Shown one piece after another: positions 8,061 to 15,954 of a DNA stretch of 64,000 nucleotides. A program made the position numbers and the translations under genes. The notes below the pieces were generated by a model. The model saw nothing but the letters and a program-made list of their open reading frames with translations, searched no databases and had not been told where the DNA came from. How positions within the stretch are numbered: the stretch's first letter is position 1; each line of letters begins with the position of its first letter. Source of the DNA: CADEFF01 sp964569315 (GTDB taxonomy: Bacteria; Pseudomonadota; Alphaproteobacteria; Dongiales; Dongiaceae); assembly GCA_964569315.1 (NCBI GenBank), contig CAZMUZ010000005.1, forward strand, positions 1 through 64,000, written 5' to 3'.

Positions 8061-9452
8061 ATGTCCAGCGACCAGCAGCCGAAGCGACAGCGGGCCGGTC
8101 TCGGGGCGTGGCAGGCCGCCGGGGCGACCGCCAAGGGAAAGAAGGTCCCGTCCACCCGCGTCGATCTCAAGCTGTTCCAGTCGGACCCGGTGCGCGTCCT
8201 CTATCTCATGGCGCAGCGCTTCGGGCCGTTGATCGGGCTCCATCTCGGCAAGAGCTTCATCTATGTGGTGCAGCATCCCGATTTCGCGCGCCACCTGCTG
8301 CAGACCCGCGTGCAGAACTACCGCAAGAGCTACGGGCCGATCGCGCAGGTCTTCGGCGACAGCATCCTGATCACGCAAGGGCAGAAATGGCAGAAGCTGC
8401 GGAAGCTGAGCCAGCCCGCCTTCGCGACCGCGCGGCTCAAATCCATGCCGCCGGTCATCGCCGCGGCGACCGACGCGGTGCTCGAGGAATGGGCGCCCGC
8501 GGCCGGCACCGGCACGCCCTTCGCCATCGATCGCGGCGTGCAGCAGATCACGCTCAATGTCGTGCTCGGCATGCTCTTCAACGCCAGCATCGCGAGCTTC
8601 GGCCCGCAGGCGATGGACGAGGTCGAGACCGCGCTCGTCATCGCCGCGCGCTTCGCCTGGGACGTGACCGGCGAAGTGCGCCGGCGCCGCCCCGACCTCG
8701 ACCGGCGCTTTGCGCTCGCGGTCCAGCGCGTCAGCCGGATGACGCGCGGTTTCATGCTGCGCCGCGCGGCGGTCGATCCGCAGCCGGACGATCTGCTGAA
8801 GCTGCTGTTCGAGGCGCGCGACGATCCGGAATTCCCCGAGATGACGGATCGCCAAGTCAGGAACGAGATCGTCACCTTCGTCATCGCCGGCTACGAGACC
8901 ACGGCGACGGCGCTCTCCTGGACGATCCGGCTCCTCGCCGAGCATCCGGAGATGCAGGCGCGGGTGCAGGCGGAAATCGACCAGGCCGTCGGCGACGGCG
9001 TTCCCGAATATGACGATCTCGACCGGCTGCCGCTGCTGGGCGCCGTGTTCGCCGAGGCGATGCGGCTCTATCCCCCGGTGCCGATGCTGAGCCGCTTCGC
9101 CAACGAGGAGGATTCCTTCGAGGGCGTGTCGATCCCCAAGGGGCTGCAGCTCACCATCTCGGTGATCGCGCTGCACCGGCAGCCGGCGCTCTGGGAGCGG
9201 CCGAACGATTTCTGGCCGGAGCGCTTCCTGCCGGAACATGCGAAGGAGCGCTATCCCTTCAGCTATCTGCCCTTCAGCGCCGGGCCGCGCGCCTGCATCG
9301 GGCACCGGTTCGCGATGATCGAGGGTCCGCTGGTTCTGGCGCGCATGTTGCAGCGCTATCGCTTCAGCCTCGGTCCCGTCTCGCCGAGCTATGTCTGGTC
9401 GATATCGATGCGGCCGAAGGGCGGGCACCAGCTCCTGATCGAGCGGCGGTAG
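8061..9452 (+). CDS. Cytochrome P450 (copy 1)
   Basis: A 463-residue heme monooxygenase. The I-helix oxygen-activation motif is AGYETTATAL, the K-helix ExxR is EAMR, the meander is WPERF and the heme loop FSAGPRACIGHRF has the cysteine ligand at C412. There is no signal or anchor segment, so it is a soluble bacterial P450. The WPERF and AGYETT signatures resemble eukaryote-like CYP4/CYP102-type sequences more than the camphor group. No ferredoxin or ferredoxin reductase gene is adjacent. A paralog lies at 11989. Confidence 0.92.
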   Translation: MSSDQQPKRQRAGLGAWQAAGATAKGKKVPSTRVDLKLFQSDPVRVLYLMAQRFGPLIGLHLGKSFIYVVQHPDFARHLLQTRVQNYRKSYGPIAQVFGDSILITQGQKWQKLRKLSQPAFATARLKSMPPVIAAATDAVLEEWAPAAGTGTPFAIDRGVQQITLNVVLGMLFNASIASFGPQAMDEVETALVIAARFAWDVTGEVRRRRPDLDRRFALAVQRVSRMTRGFMLRRAAVDPQPDDLLKLLFEARDDPEFPEMTDRQVRNEIVTFVIAGYETTATALSWTIRLLAEHPEMQARVQAEIDQAVGDGVPEYDDLDRLPLLGAVFAEAMRLYPPVPMLSRFANEEDSFEGVSIPKGLQLTISVIALHRQPALWERPNDFWPERFLPEHAKERYPFSYLPFSAGPRACIGHRFAMIEGPLVLARMLQRYRFSLGPVSPSYVWSISMRPKGGHQLLIERR

Positions 9453-9523
9453 CGCCCATCGCCCCCGTACCGGCAACGACAGCGGCCAGGTGGCGGCGCC
9501 ATGCCGTAACGTCCTGAATCGGC

Positions 9524-9600
9524 GCAAAATAAGGGCCGCGGTTGGGTGCCGCGGCCCTTCGTTGGGGGACTCTCGTCTAGGCTTGGGAGGGGCTAGACGG
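9524..9600 (-). ncRNA. Candidate small RNA with anti-SD loop and intrinsic terminator
   Basis: Read on the minus strand, a perfect 7-bp stem (9593-9599 with 9574-9580) encloses a 12-base loop containing CCCCTCCC, complementary to purine-rich ribosome binding sites. A linker with a run of C residues follows. Next comes an 11-bp terminator stem (9549-9559 with 9531-9541) ending in a TTATTTT tail. A -10-like TGAAAT lies at 9605-9610. The size would be about 75 nt. A C-rich anti-Shine-Dalgarno hairpin followed by a terminator is the layout of alphaproteobacterial CUCCUCCC-loop sRNAs. Expression is inferred, not seen. Confidence 0.45.
9531..9559 (-). terminator. Rho-independent terminator
   Basis: Eleven-base perfect arms (AAGGGCCGCGG and its complement) enclose a 7-base loop. 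On the minus strand the stem is followed by ATTTTG, giving a usable U-run. It could end the flavoprotein transcript, the candidate sRNA, or both. On the plus strand it could also limit P450 read-through, although the tail there is poor. Confidence 0.7.
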
Positions 9601-9621
9601 TTCCATTTCATGCCTCGGCTG

Positions 9622-9636
9622 TTAACAAATGGTTAA
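9622..9636. promoter_or_regulatory. CtrA-type box TTAA-N7-TTAA
   Basis: TTAA at 9622-9625 and TTAA at 9633-9636 are separated by exactly 7 bp (CAAATGG). This is the full binding consensus of the cell-cycle response regulator CtrA of alphaproteobacteria. I saw no second complete box in the window. It starts 20 bp past the stop codon of the flavoprotein gene and lies upstream of the candidate sRNA. Confidence 0.55.
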
Positions 9637-9656
9637 TTTCCGATTCTCCCGCCGGT

Positions 9657-11729
9657 TTACGGCCTTGCGTCCGACTCATGGCGGATATGTTCCATGCGGA
9701 AATCGGGAGTCTGCGGCGGTTTTCCGCCGAACTCGCGGGCAAATCGATGGCCCGATTGCACAGCGGCGGCGATGGTCGAGGGCGCGAGGCAGTCGCCGAT
9801 TCGGGTGACCGATCGGATCCCGGCGGCTTCGAGTCGCGCGGGCTCGGCGAGCAGCCCGAAGTAAAGCGCATCCGAGGGAAGCCGCGCCGTCACCAGCAGC
9901 ACCGACTGCGCCCGTCGCTCGGTCACCCTGCCGGTATAGGCGCAGGCGAGCAGCGCCTTGCCGGGCGCCATCCCGGTGAGCCGCTGTCCCGTGACGATCT
10001 CGATCCCGCTTTCGAGGAGGCGCTGCTGGATGAAGCCCTGTTCGAGGCTCGCTTGCGTCCATTCCGACGCGTGACCCGCCGGCGTCACCAGCGTCACCTC
10101 GAGCCCGCGCGCCTTCAGCGCCTCGGCCAGCACGCCGCCCAGATAGAAGTGATCGTCGTCGAAGACGACGACCGGACCCGCGATCTCGCGGCCGGCATAG
10201 ACATCCTCCGGCGTGAAGACGCCGGGCCCGTCCATGCCGGCGATCGGTGCGTCGTTCGCGCGTCCGAGCCCGTCGCGGCGCCAGGCAGCACCCGTCGCGA
10301 TCACCACATGGTCGGCCGCGAACTCGAGCACGTCCTCGACGCCGAGACGGCTCGCGCGATAGATCGCGACGTTCGGCATGCGCTCGATCTGGCCGACGCG
10401 CCAGTCGCGCACCCGCATCCATTCGGCGAGGCCCGGCAGCTTCGCTTCCGCGCACACGCGCCCGCCGAGCTCCTCCGTCGCCTCGGCCAGATGCAGATCG
10501 TAGCCGCGCTGCCCGAGAGCGCGCGCGCATTCGAGCCCGGCGGGGCCGGCGCCCACCACCAGCACCCGCGCTTCCGCACCCTTCGGCGCGATCCGTTCGG
10601 GATGCCAGCCGCGCCGCCATTCCTCGCCCATGGTCGGGTTCTGCGTGCAGCGGATCGGCGCGCCGGTGCCGTTCCCCGCGATGCAGATGTTGCAGCCGAT
10701 GCATTCGCGGATGTCCTCGGGCCGGCCTTCCTCGATCTTCTTCGGCAGGAAGGGATCGGCGATCGACGGCCGCGCGGCGCCGATGAAATCGAGGATGCCG
10801 CGCCTGATCTGCGAGACCATCGTGTCCGGCGAGGTGAAGCGGCCGACCCCGACCACGGGCTTGGTGGTCATCGACTTCACGAAGGCGACGTAGGGCTCCT
10901 GCGCGCCTTCCCTGGCGAATCGCGAGGAGCGGGAATCGACGACATATTCGCCGAGCTGGACGTCCCAGAGATCGGGCAGCTCGCCCAGCATCTCGATGAC
11001 CGCGCGGCCTTCGCGCTCCCAGGTGACGCCGAGATCGCCATGCATCTCGTCGACCATGAGCCGGACCGCGACCGCTGCCTTGTCGCCGACCGCCTCGCGG
11101 GTATCGAGGATCATCTCCTTCAGCAGCCGGGCGCGGTTCTCGAGGCTGCCGCCATATTCGTCGCCGCGATCGTTGAAGCGGCGCGACAGGAACTGGCAGG
11201 GCAGATAGCCGTGGCCCGCATAGACATAGACGATATCGAAGCCGGCCCGGACGGCGCGCTTCGCGGCATCGGCCTGCCAGCGGCGCAGGTCGCGGATATC
11301 GCCGCGATCCATGCGGCGCGCCTGGACCGGATCGTAGTTATGGACGGGCCGGTGGCTGGGCGCGAGGAGATCGGCGCGGCTATAGCGGTTGATCGCATGG
11401 ATTCCGCCGTGCCAGAGCTCGACCCCGGCGAGGCTGCCATGGGCATGGACCGCCTCCGTCATCAGCCGGTGATCGCGGACATCGTCCTCGTCCCAGAGCC
11501 GGCAATAGGGGTAGGGCGCGTCGTCGCTCGTGGGATGGATCGAGCAATATTCGGTGTTGACGACGCCCCAGCCGCCTTCCGCCTTCATGCCGCGCATGGC
11601 GGCGAGCGTCTGCGGCAGGCTGCTGCCCATGCCGGAACAATGCGGCACCTGATAAAAGCGATTCCTGGCGGTGACCGGCCCGATACGCACCGGCTCGAAC
11701 AGGATGTCGTATCGCGGATCGCGCGCCAT
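9657..11729 (-). CDS. TMADH/DMADH-type flavin oxidoreductase, substrate uncertain
   Basis: A 690-residue protein with the architecture of trimethylamine dehydrogenase: an Old Yellow Enzyme-type FMN barrel, a [4Fe-4S] segment and a C-terminal FAD/NAD-like domain (LVVGAGPAGLECA). The N-terminus ARDPRYDILFEP is very close to the TMADH start. C31 occupies the position of the 6-S-cysteinyl-FMN cysteine. Cluster cysteines are C343, C346, C349 and C361. Y61, Y170, H173 and D265 align with TMADH Tyr60, Tyr169, His172 and Asp267. Trp264 falls in a three-residue deletion and Trp355 is replaced by N353, so two of three aromatic-cage residues are missing. It may demethylate another N-methyl compound, as DgcA-like proteins do. 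Confidence 0.85.
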   Translation of the reverse strand: MARDPRYDILFEPVRIGPVTARNRFYQVPHCSGMGSSLPQTLAAMRGMKAEGGWGVVNTEYCSIHPTSDDAPYPYCRLWDEDDVRDHRLMTEAVHAHGSLAGVELWHGGIHAINRYSRADLLAPSHRPVHNYDPVQARRMDRGDIRDLRRWQADAAKRAVRAGFDIVYVYAGHGYLPCQFLSRRFNDRGDEYGGSLENRARLLKEMILDTREAVGDKAAVAVRLMVDEMHGDLGVTWEREGRAVIEMLGELPDLWDVQLGEYVVDSRSSRFAREGAQEPYVAFVKSMTTKPVVGVGRFTSPDTMVSQIRRGILDFIGAARPSIADPFLPKKIEEGRPEDIRECIGCNICIAGNGTGAPIRCTQNPTMGEEWRRGWHPERIAPKGAEARVLVVGAGPAGLECARALGQRGYDLHLAEATEELGGRVCAEAKLPGLAEWMRVRDWRVGQIERMPNVAIYRASRLGVEDVLEFAADHVVIATGAAWRRDGLGRANDAPIAGMDGPGVFTPEDVYAGREIAGPVVVFDDDHFYLGGVLAEALKARGLEVTLVTPAGHASEWTQASLEQGFIQQRLLESGIEIVTGQRLTGMAPGKALLACAYTGRVTERRAQSVLLVTARLPSDALYFGLLAEPARLEAAGIRSVTRIGDCLAPSTIAAAVQSGHRFAREFGGKPPQTPDFRMEHIRHESDARP

Positions 11730-11988
11730 CGGCGCCTCCCCCTCGCAAAGGCCGTCGTCCGCCCGTGCCGGCGTCGGGAGAGGCTAGAAGGCCGTTTCCC
11801 TTGCGGTCAATGGCAGGGGGCATGGCGGCAAGGACATAGCAGCAGGGACACGCGCAAGTCGCGCCGCCCGCGGGGTTTCGCGGAACGAGTTGCAGGACGG
11901 GCACGGTCGGCTATGATTCCGGGCGACGGCGTCGGTCCGCTATGTCTCGGGGATGCGACCGGCCTGCCGCCGTGCGGACAGGGGATTC
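11730..11988. other. Divergent intergenic region, flavoprotein / P450 copy 2
   Basis: These 259 bp separate the divergent starts of the TMADH-like gene and the second P450. They must carry both promoters, but I find no convincing -35/-10 pair or palindromic operator. The P450 start at 11989 has a CAGGGGATTC ribosome site; an earlier in-frame ATG at 11953 lacks one. Confidence 0.5.
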
Positions 11989-13365
11989 ATGGCGATAGCG
12001 CAGACCGACCTCGGGTCGGCGACCTTGCCGGGTCGCAGCGCCGCGTCGCGGCCGCTCTCCTCGCCGGGCGCGCTCTTCCGCCTGTGGCACGATCCGATCG
12101 CGTTCCTTTCCGAAACTGCGCCGCGCCATGGCGCGGTTGCGCGTTTCTCCGTTCTCGGACGCGACGTGATCGTGGTCGCCGATCCCGATGTGGCGCGCCA
12201 GGTGCTGCATCAGAACGCGGCCAAATACCGGAAGAATTTCGGCGCGCTGCGCGACCTGATCGGGCAGGGGGTGCTGACCGCCGAGGGCGCGCTCTGGCGC
12301 CGCTTGCGCGAGCTGGAGCAGCCGGTGTTCCGTCCGTCGCGGATGCCGGGCAGCGTCGCGGCGATCGTCGCGGCGGCCGACGGGACGATCGCGGACTGGG
12401 CCGAGGCGGGCCGCTGCAATGGCCGCATCGGGATCGAGCCGGCGATCGGCCGCGCGACGCTCGCGGTGATCGTCGAGTTCCTGCTGGGCTCGCGGCTCGA
12501 AGGCCGGGCCGAAGCGGTGCGACGGGACATGGAGACGGTGCTGGCCCATGCGGGACGACGCGCCTTCGCGTTCACGGCGCTGAGCGGCCGGCTGCCGACC
12601 CCGGCCAATCTCGCCTGCCGCCGGGCGCTGGCGCGGCTCGACGTCTTCTGCGCCGATCTGGTCGCCGAACGTCGCGCAAACCCGGGGAACCGCGACGATC
12701 TGCTGTCGCAGTTGCTCGATGCCTGCGACAGCCCGGCCTGGCCCGAGATCGACGCGCGCCAGGTGCGCAACGAGATCATGACCTATCTCTTCGCCGGGCA
12801 GGAGACGACGGCGACGCTTCTGGTATGGGCGCTCCATCTGCTGGCCGAGAATCCGGCTTACCAGGAGCGGCTCAAGAACGAGTGCGAGCGCGCCCTGGCC
12901 GCGGGCCCGGTATCGCCGCTCGCGATGGATCGCGTGCCGATGGCCGAAACCGTCGTGCAGGAGGCGATGCGGCTCTATGCGCCGGCCTGGGCGATCTCGC
13001 GCACCGCCCTTGCCGAGGATGCGATCGGCGGCGTGCCGGTGAGGAAGGGCAGCATCGTGGTGGTCTGCGTCCATGCGCTGCATCGCCGGCCCGAGCTTTG
13101 GGACGAGCCGGAGCGCTTCCGGCCCGAGCGCTTCGACAGGCAGGCCGCCGGCCGCGCGCGCCATCCGTTCCAGTACATCCCGTTCGGCGCCGGTCCGCGC
13201 ACCTGCATCGGCAGCCGGCTCGTGATGCTGGAAGCGCCCTATCTGGTGGCGCGGCTGGTGCAGGCTTACCGTTTCGCGCCGGCCGATTCGAGGCGGATCG
13301 CGTTGCGGTCGACCATCACGCTGCGGCCGCGCGACCCGCTGCACCTCGAGATCGGGTCCTGGTGA
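11989..13365 (+). CDS. Cytochrome P450 (copy 2)
   Basis: A 458-residue P450, paralogous to the one at 8061. Both share the stretch RQVRNEI-T and the I-helix ETTAT motif (here FAGQETTATLLVW). The K-helix is QEAMR, the meander RPERF and the heme loop FGAGPRTCIGSR with C406 as ligand. It replaces the acidic/threonine neighbourhood with AGQETT, still compatible with oxygen activation. The second ATG was chosen over 11953 for its better ribosome site. No redox partner gene is near, and the substrate is unknown. Confidence 0.9.
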   Translation: MAIAQTDLGSATLPGRSAASRPLSSPGALFRLWHDPIAFLSETAPRHGAVARFSVLGRDVIVVADPDVARQVLHQNAAKYRKNFGALRDLIGQGVLTAEGALWRRLRELEQPVFRPSRMPGSVAAIVAAADGTIADWAEAGRCNGRIGIEPAIGRATLAVIVEFLLGSRLEGRAEAVRRDMETVLAHAGRRAFAFTALSGRLPTPANLACRRALARLDVFCADLVAERRANPGNRDDLLSQLLDACDSPAWPEIDARQVRNEIMTYLFAGQETTATLLVWALHLLAENPAYQERLKNECERALAAGPVSPLAMDRVPMAETVVQEAMRLYAPAWAISRTALAEDAIGGVPVRKGSIVVVCVHALHRRPELWDEPERFRPERFDRQAAGRARHPFQYIPFGAGPRTCIGSRLVMLEAPYLVARLVQAYRFAPADSRRIALRSTITLRPRDPLHLEIGSW

Positions 13366-13383
13366 GGCGGCGCCCTTCCACGC

Positions 13384-14154
13384 TCAGATCGCGCGCAGCG
13401 TGAGCCCGCCATCGACGACGAGCCCGGTCCCCGTCATGTAGTCCGAGTCGGGCGAGGCGAGGAAGAGGGCGGCTTTCGCCACATCCTCGGGATCGCCGGG
13501 CCGGCCGAGCGGCAGGCGGTATTTGAGATATTTCCGGAACAGCCACTTCGACATGTAGCGCTCGGTCATGTCGGTGCGGATGAAGCCGGGCGAGATGTAG
13601 TTCACCCGGATGCGGTCGCGCCCCAGATCGAGCGCGAGGCTCTTGGTGAGGCTCTCGAGCGCGCCCTTGCTCGCGGCATAGGCCGAGAGCCGAACGCCCT
13701 CCTGGCGCACCGTGATCGAGGCGATGTTGACGACACTGGCGCCGGCGGCGCCGCGCAGCAGCGGCAGGAACGAGCGCGTGCATTGCACCGCGCCGATGAA
13801 GTTGGTGTCGAGGATCGCGTCCCAGTCGGCGCGGGTGAGCCGCTTGAAATGCCGCCGCCGCACGATGCCGGCATTATTGACGAGCGCATGCAGCCGGTCC
13901 GTCCGGCGGCCGATCGCGGTCGCGAGCGCCTCGATGGCGGCCTCGTCGCTCACATCGGCGTCATGGGCGAAGGCGCGTCCGCCGGCGGCCGCGATCTCGC
14001 CGGCGACGGCTTCGGCGAGCGCCGGGTCGCGATCCACGACCGCAACCTCGGCGCCCTCGCGCGCGAAAAGGCGAGCGATGGCGCGGCCGATGCCGCGGCC
14101 GGCGCCGGTGACGAGCGCCGTGCGCCCCGCGAGCCGGCCGGCCGCTTCGCTCAC
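13384..14154 (-). CDS. SDR-family NAD(P)-dependent oxidoreductase
   Basis: A 256-residue classical short-chain dehydrogenase. The cofactor motif TGAGRGIG is at residues 16-23, NNAG near 91-94, the catalytic serine in NIASITV, and Y-x3-K in YAASKGALE. The C-terminal GTGLVVDGG is typical of the FabG/glucose-dehydrogenase-like class. The start overlaps the tldD stop by 4 bp (ATGA), so the two are probably co-transcribed. It ends 18 bp from the end of P450 copy 2. It could act on an alcohol or ketone product of that pathway, but that is only inference from position. Confidence 0.87.
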   Translation of the reverse strand: MSEAAGRLAGRTALVTGAGRGIGRAIARLFAREGAEVAVVDRDPALAEAVAGEIAAAGGRAFAHDADVSDEAAIEALATAIGRRTDRLHALVNNAGIVRRRHFKRLTRADWDAILDTNFIGAVQCTRSFLPLLRGAAGASVVNIASITVRQEGVRLSAYAASKGALESLTKSLALDLGRDRIRVNYISPGFIRTDMTERYMSKWLFRKYLKYRLPLGRPGDPEDVAKAALFLASPDSDYMTGTGLVVDGGLTLRAI

Positions 14155-15584
14155 GCGGCGGTGCCGCCGACGGTGATCGCGTCGACCTTGAGCGTCGGCT
14201 GCCCGACGCCGACCGGCACGCCCTGGCCTTCCTTGCCGCAGGTGCCGATGCCGTTGTCGAGCCGGAGGTCGTTGCCGATCATGCTGACCCGGGTCAGCAC
14301 GTCGGGTCCGTTGCCGATGAGGGTGGCGCCCTTCACCGCCGGCCCGATCTTGCCGTCCTCGATGCGATAGGCCTCGGTGCAGGAGAACACGAACTTGCCG
14401 GAGGTGATGTCCACCTGGCCGCCGCCGAAGTTCACGGCATAGAGGCCCTTCTTCACCGAGGCGATGATCTCCTTCGGGTCCGACTTGCCGTTCAGCATGT
14501 AGGTGTTGGTCATGCGCGGCATCGGGATATGGGCGAAGCTCTGGCGGCGCCCGTTGCCGGTCGGCTTCATCCCCATCAGCCGGGCGTTCTGGCGGTCCTG
14601 CATGTAGCCCTTCAGGATCCCGTCCTCGATCAGCACATTATGCTGCGAGGCGGTGCCTTCGTCGTCGATGGTGAGCGAGCCGCGGCGGTTCTCGATGGTG
14701 CCGTCATCCACCACGGTGACGCCGGGGGCGGCGACGCGCTGGCCGAGCAGCCCGGCGAAGGCCGAGGTTTTCTTCCGGTTGAAGTCGCCCTCGAGCCCGT
14801 GCCCCACCGCCTCGTGCAGCAGCACGCCGGGCCAGCCGGGACCGAGCACGACCGGCATTTCGCCCGCGGGCGCCGGCTCGGAGGCGAGGTTGACGAGGGC
14901 CTGCCGCAGCGCTTCGTCGGCGCCAGCCTTCCAGCTCGCCTCGCTGATGAAACGGCCGTAGGACTCGCGACCGCCGACGCCGGTGCCGCCGGTTTCCATG
15001 CGGTCGCCTTCGCCGGCGACGACCGAGACGTTGAGGCGCACCAGCGGCCGGATGTCGGCGAGCCGCTGCCCGTCGCCGCGGAGGATCTGCACCGCCTGCC
15101 AGCCGGCCGAGAGCGAGACCATCACCTGGCGGACCCGCGGATCGAGCGCGCGCGCATAGGCGTCGATCTCGGCGAGCAGCCTGACCTTCGCCTCGAACGG
15201 CACCTCGTTCAGCGGATTCGCCTCGCCGTAGAGACTGCGGTTGGTGCCCTGCGGCGGCAAAGCGAGCGCGCCGCCATGGCCGCGATGGACGGCCTTCACC
15301 GTCGCCGCCGCGCGGCGGATCGCGGATTCGCTGAGCTCGCTCGCATGGGCATAGGCGGCGCGCTCGCCGGCGATCGCGCGCAGGCCGAAGCCCTGCGAGG
15401 TATCGAAGGAGGCGCTCTTCAGCCGGCCGTCGTCGAAGGCGAGCGCCTCCGACTGCACATATTCGAGAAACAGCTCGCCATCCTCGGCATCCTTCAGCGA
15501 ATCGCCGACGATGGTCTCGATGCGCGTGCGATCGAGTCCGGCGCGCGTAAAGAAGAGCTCGTCGGTCTTGGCCAGGTTCGACAT
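14151..15584 (-). CDS. tldD: Metalloprotease TldD
   Basis: A 477-residue subunit of the TldD/TldE zinc protease, which processes peptides such as microcin precursors and the CcdA antitoxin. The metal-binding motif HEAVGHGLEGD is present, with IENRRGSLTIDDEGT and the C-terminal GTCGKEGQGVPVGVGQP typical of TldD. The ATG at 15584, with AGGAAA upstream, is preferred over an in-frame start 51 bp earlier. No tldE is visible in the window. The position next to the cox cluster is a known alphaproteobacterial arrangement. Confidence 0.93.
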   Translation of the reverse strand: MSNLAKTDELFFTRAGLDRTRIETIVGDSLKDAEDGELFLEYVQSEALAFDDGRLKSASFDTSQGFGLRAIAGERAAYAHASELSESAIRRAAATVKAVHRGHGGALALPPQGTNRSLYGEANPLNEVPFEAKVRLLAEIDAYARALDPRVRQVMVSLSAGWQAVQILRGDGQRLADIRPLVRLNVSVVAGEGDRMETGGTGVGGRESYGRFISEASWKAGADEALRQALVNLASEPAPAGEMPVVLGPGWPGVLLHEAVGHGLEGDFNRKKTSAFAGLLGQRVAAPGVTVVDDGTIENRRGSLTIDDEGTASQHNVLIEDGILKGYMQDRQNARLMGMKPTGNGRRQSFAHIPMPRMTNTYMLNGKSDPKEIIASVKKGLYAVNFGGGQVDITSGKFVFSCTEAYRIEDGKIGPAVKGATLIGNGPDVLTRVSMIGNDLRLDNGIGTCGKEGQGVPVGVGQPTLKVDAITVGGTAA

Positions 15585-15954
15585 GCCGTTTCCTTTCCGG
15601 GGCCGCGGCGAATCGTCCCGCGGCGCCTCCTTCATATGGCCCGAAATCGCAGCGCCGCCAACCGGCGCCGCCTCGCGGGTACGCCGCCGCGATGCGGCCG
15701 TTGCGATGGTGCCGATTTATGCGACAGATCGTCGCATTTGCGATGCGTCGACGGCAACTGCTTCGCGGCGATTTTCGCAACTCGGCTGCCGATGTCGCAG
15801 CCCTTGGCGAAGGCTTGAGATAGCCAGGCCAGCGGTGTAGGTTCCGGCCCAGCCGGCGCCTGGGGAGGCGGAGCCCGAGGCGCATGCGGAAGCGACGGTG
15901 GGAAGACCGTTCCGCCCGGACATAGAGAGCCGGCTTCAAAAGGATCAATCGACG
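15585..15954. promoter_or_regulatory. Divergent tldD / cox intergenic region
   Basis: This 370-bp gap feeds tldD leftward and the cox cluster rightward. A perfect palindrome TGCGAC-N5-GTCGCA lies at 15720-15736, with several further TTGCGA/TCGCAA-like words between 15700 and 15800. A weak promoter for coxB can be proposed as TTGAGA (15815-15820), 17 bp, TAGGTT (15838-15843). No reading frame is supported. Confidence 0.4.

Larger units (their letters stand above)
9453..9656. other. Convergent intergenic gap holding a candidate sRNA gene
   Basis: This 204-bp gap lies between the 3' ends of P450 copy 1 (plus) and the flavoprotein gene (minus). It contains no open reading frame worth calling, but in the minus direction it has, in order, a CtrA-type box, a -10-like hexamer, a hairpin and a terminator. 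These are listed separately. Confidence 0.6.

Noticed and set aside
9678..13403. A 1241-codon plus-strand frame across the flavoenzyme and P450 copy 2
   Set aside because: It is antisense to one gene and out of frame with another, with no domain content. The real P450 and flavoenzyme frames show complete motifs.
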